Assembly: GCA_023417975.1 (NCBI GenBank)
Contig: JAEZDX010000608.1
Location: 1-7,276, forward strand
Reading direction: 5' to 3'
Length of the DNA stretch: 7,276 nt
From: Bacillota bacterium
Lineage (GTDB): Bacteria > Bacillota > Clostridia > Clostridiales > Clostridiaceae
Shown here: positions 6,152 through 7,276 of the stretch, piece by piece
Position numbering within the stretch: the first letter of the stretch is position 1
Layout: every line of letters starts with the position of its first letter
The notes under the pieces: generated by a model
Told to the model about the DNA's origin: nothing
Seen by the model: only the letters and a program-made list of their open reading frames with translations
Databases searched by the model: none
Position numbers and translations under genes: made by a program

Positions 6152-7276
6152 CTATTTTTCAATTCCTTTTGTAGGTTCATAAGGTTCGTTCATCAAACCG
6201 AACTTACCAAGTACATAGAATATTATTGATAACACAACTCCAGTAACAGCTGCAAGAGCCATTCCCTTTAATTCAACTCCATTGCTGCCGAGCTTTATAG
6301 TTGCTCCGCTTACACCAAGTACGAAGGTTACAGCACTAAGTACTATATTGTAATTTTTGCTGAAATCAACTCTTCCCTCTACAAGCATTCTTATACCTGA
6401 GCTTGCTATTACACCGTATAACAGTACAGTAACTCCGCCCATAACTGGATCCGGTATTGCCTGTATAGCTGCAGCAACTTTTCCGATACATGAGAATATC
6501 ATTGCTATAACAGCTGCTCCACCTATAACGTATACCGAGTATACTCTTGTTATAGCCATAACACCTATATTTTCGCCATAAGTCGTATTCGGTGTTGAAC
6601 CTGCAAAACCTGACACGATATTTGTTATACCGTCTGCTAACAATGATCTGTCTAAGCCCGGATCTTTTATTAAATCTTTATCGGTTATGTTTCCTGTTAC
6701 TATAAGGTGACCGATATGTTCAGCAAGTACTACCAAACAAGCAGGTGCAATTATTAATATAGCCTTTATGTCAAAAACCGGTGCACTGAATTCAGGAAGC
6801 TTGAACCATGGTGCATTTACTATTAAATCTGTTTTAACCATTCCAAGTGAAAGTGATAATACATAACCTACTACAACAGCTATCAGTATAGGAATAATCT
6901 TCATAAACTTTCTGAATACAACTGTTCCTATTACTCCTACTGCCAAAGTTACAAGTGATACAACCAATACTTTGCCATCTGCAACATCACCTAAAAGTCC
7001 TGCAGATTTTGCAGCTGTAGGTGCTAGTTCCAAACCTATAACAGCAACAACTGACCCCATTACAGCTGGAGGCATAACCACATCTATCCACTTAATTCCT
7101 ACAGCTTTTATAATGAATGAAACTATAACAAAGAAAAGTCCGAAAAATATGAAACCTGCTTGAGCATGTCCAAATCCACCGTAGGATGTAATTACTATAG
7201 TTGCAGGCGCAATAAATGCAAAGCTTGAACCAAGATATGCAGGAATTTTGCCTTTAGTTATGAATATATATAGAAG
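6152..7276 (-). CDS. uraA: Uracil permease, NCS2 family (UraA/PyrP), 5' end outside window
   Basis: Proton-coupled uracil importer of the cytoplasmic membrane (nucleobase-cation symporter 2 family), used in pyrimidine salvage. The frame is open to the right edge and ends at TAG (6152-6154), giving 374 visible residues of an expected 410-430. The first 40-60 residues, with TM1 and the family QH motif, are missing. Visible hallmarks, from N to C: PAYLGSSFAFIAP; GVKW-type GIKWIDVVMPPAVMG; VLAEHIGHL, whose Glu (6719-6721) corresponds by motif to UraA Glu241; and TTYGENIGVMAITRVYSVYV, whose Glu (6572-6574) corresponds to Glu290. The acidic pair and the exact TTYGENIGV signature favour uracil over xanthine or purine transport. 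The rest is a succession of hydrophobic helices. A GTG at 7079-7081 lies inside the conserved region and is not the start. Regulation, for instance by PyrR attenuation, would lie outside the window. Confidence 0.95.
   Translation of the reverse strand, partial: LLYIFITKGKIPAYLGSSFAFIAPATIVITSYGGFGHAQAGFIFFGLFFVIVSFIIKAVGIKWIDVVMPPAVMGSVVAVIGLELAPTAAKSAGLLGDVADGKVLVVSLVTLAVGVIGTVVFRKFMKIIPILIAVVVGYVLSLSLGMVKTDLIVNAPWFKLPEFSAPVFDIKAILIIAPACLVVLAEHIGHLIVTGNITDKDLIKDPGLDRSLLADGITNIVSGFAGSTPNTTYGENIGVMAITRVYSVYVIGGAAVIAMIFSCIGKVAAAIQAIPDPVMGGVTVLLYGVIASSGIRMLVEGRVDFSKNYNIVLSAVTFVLGVSGATIKLGSNGVELKGMALAAVTGVVLSIIFYVLGKFGLMNEPYEPTKGIEK

Noticed and set aside
7079..7081. GTG at 7079-7081 as the start of the permease
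   Set aside because: The frame continues upstream to the window edge and encodes conserved UraA sequence (PAYLGSSFAFIAP, GIKWID), so this codon is an internal valine.
1..7276. A novel defence, mobile or biosynthetic system
   Set aside because: All genes belong to well-known housekeeping or pilus/secretion families. No transposase, integrase, CRISPR repeats, attachment sites or cluster of unknown genes was seen.

Overview
The window is AT-rich DNA with typical Firmicutes signals: strong AGGAG-type ribosome binding sites, GTG/TTG/ATG starts and factor-independent terminators. The proteins look clostridial. A cellulolytic, Ruminiclostridium-like clostridium is my best guess, but that is an inference from protein style and base composition, not a database match.

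Layout: (1) 1-2159, minus strand: a type IV pilus / type II secretion pair, the assembly ATPase PilB/GspE followed after 13 nt by the inner-membrane platform protein PilC/GspF, which runs off the left edge. (2) 2160-2350: the divergent intergenic region, holding a plausible plus-strand promoter, a perfect 8-bp inverted repeat and a 10-bp-period direct repeat. (3) 2351-4093, plus strand: RqcH (NFACT family, formerly FbpA/YloA), the ribosome quality-control factor that adds C-terminal alanine tails. It ends at a strong hairpin terminator (about 4103-4140) shared with the convergent gene. (4) 4156-6057, minus strand: a two-gene unit, exodeoxyribonuclease III followed by a THUMP-domain RNA methyltransferase (YpsC/RlmL type) whose ribosome binding site overlaps the exonuclease stop codon. 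(5) 6100-6134: terminator for the gene upstream on the minus strand. (6) 6152-7276, minus strand: an NCS2 uracil permease (UraA/PyrP) whose N-terminus lies beyond the right edge.

Most of this is ordinary chromosomal housekeeping DNA, and I see no undescribed multi-gene system. The most notable observation is that the methyltransferase gene carries an in-frame TAA at 4315-4317. The reading frame continues past it for 52 codons that encode the expected conserved C-terminus, so the gene is a nonsense mutant, a recent pseudogene or a sequencing error. Secondary points are an unusually short PilB N-terminus with an extra CxxC, and candidate operator repeats between pilB and rqcH.

There is no gene-free stretch longer than 300 bases. 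I see no RNA genes, insertion sequences, CRISPR arrays or attachment sites.
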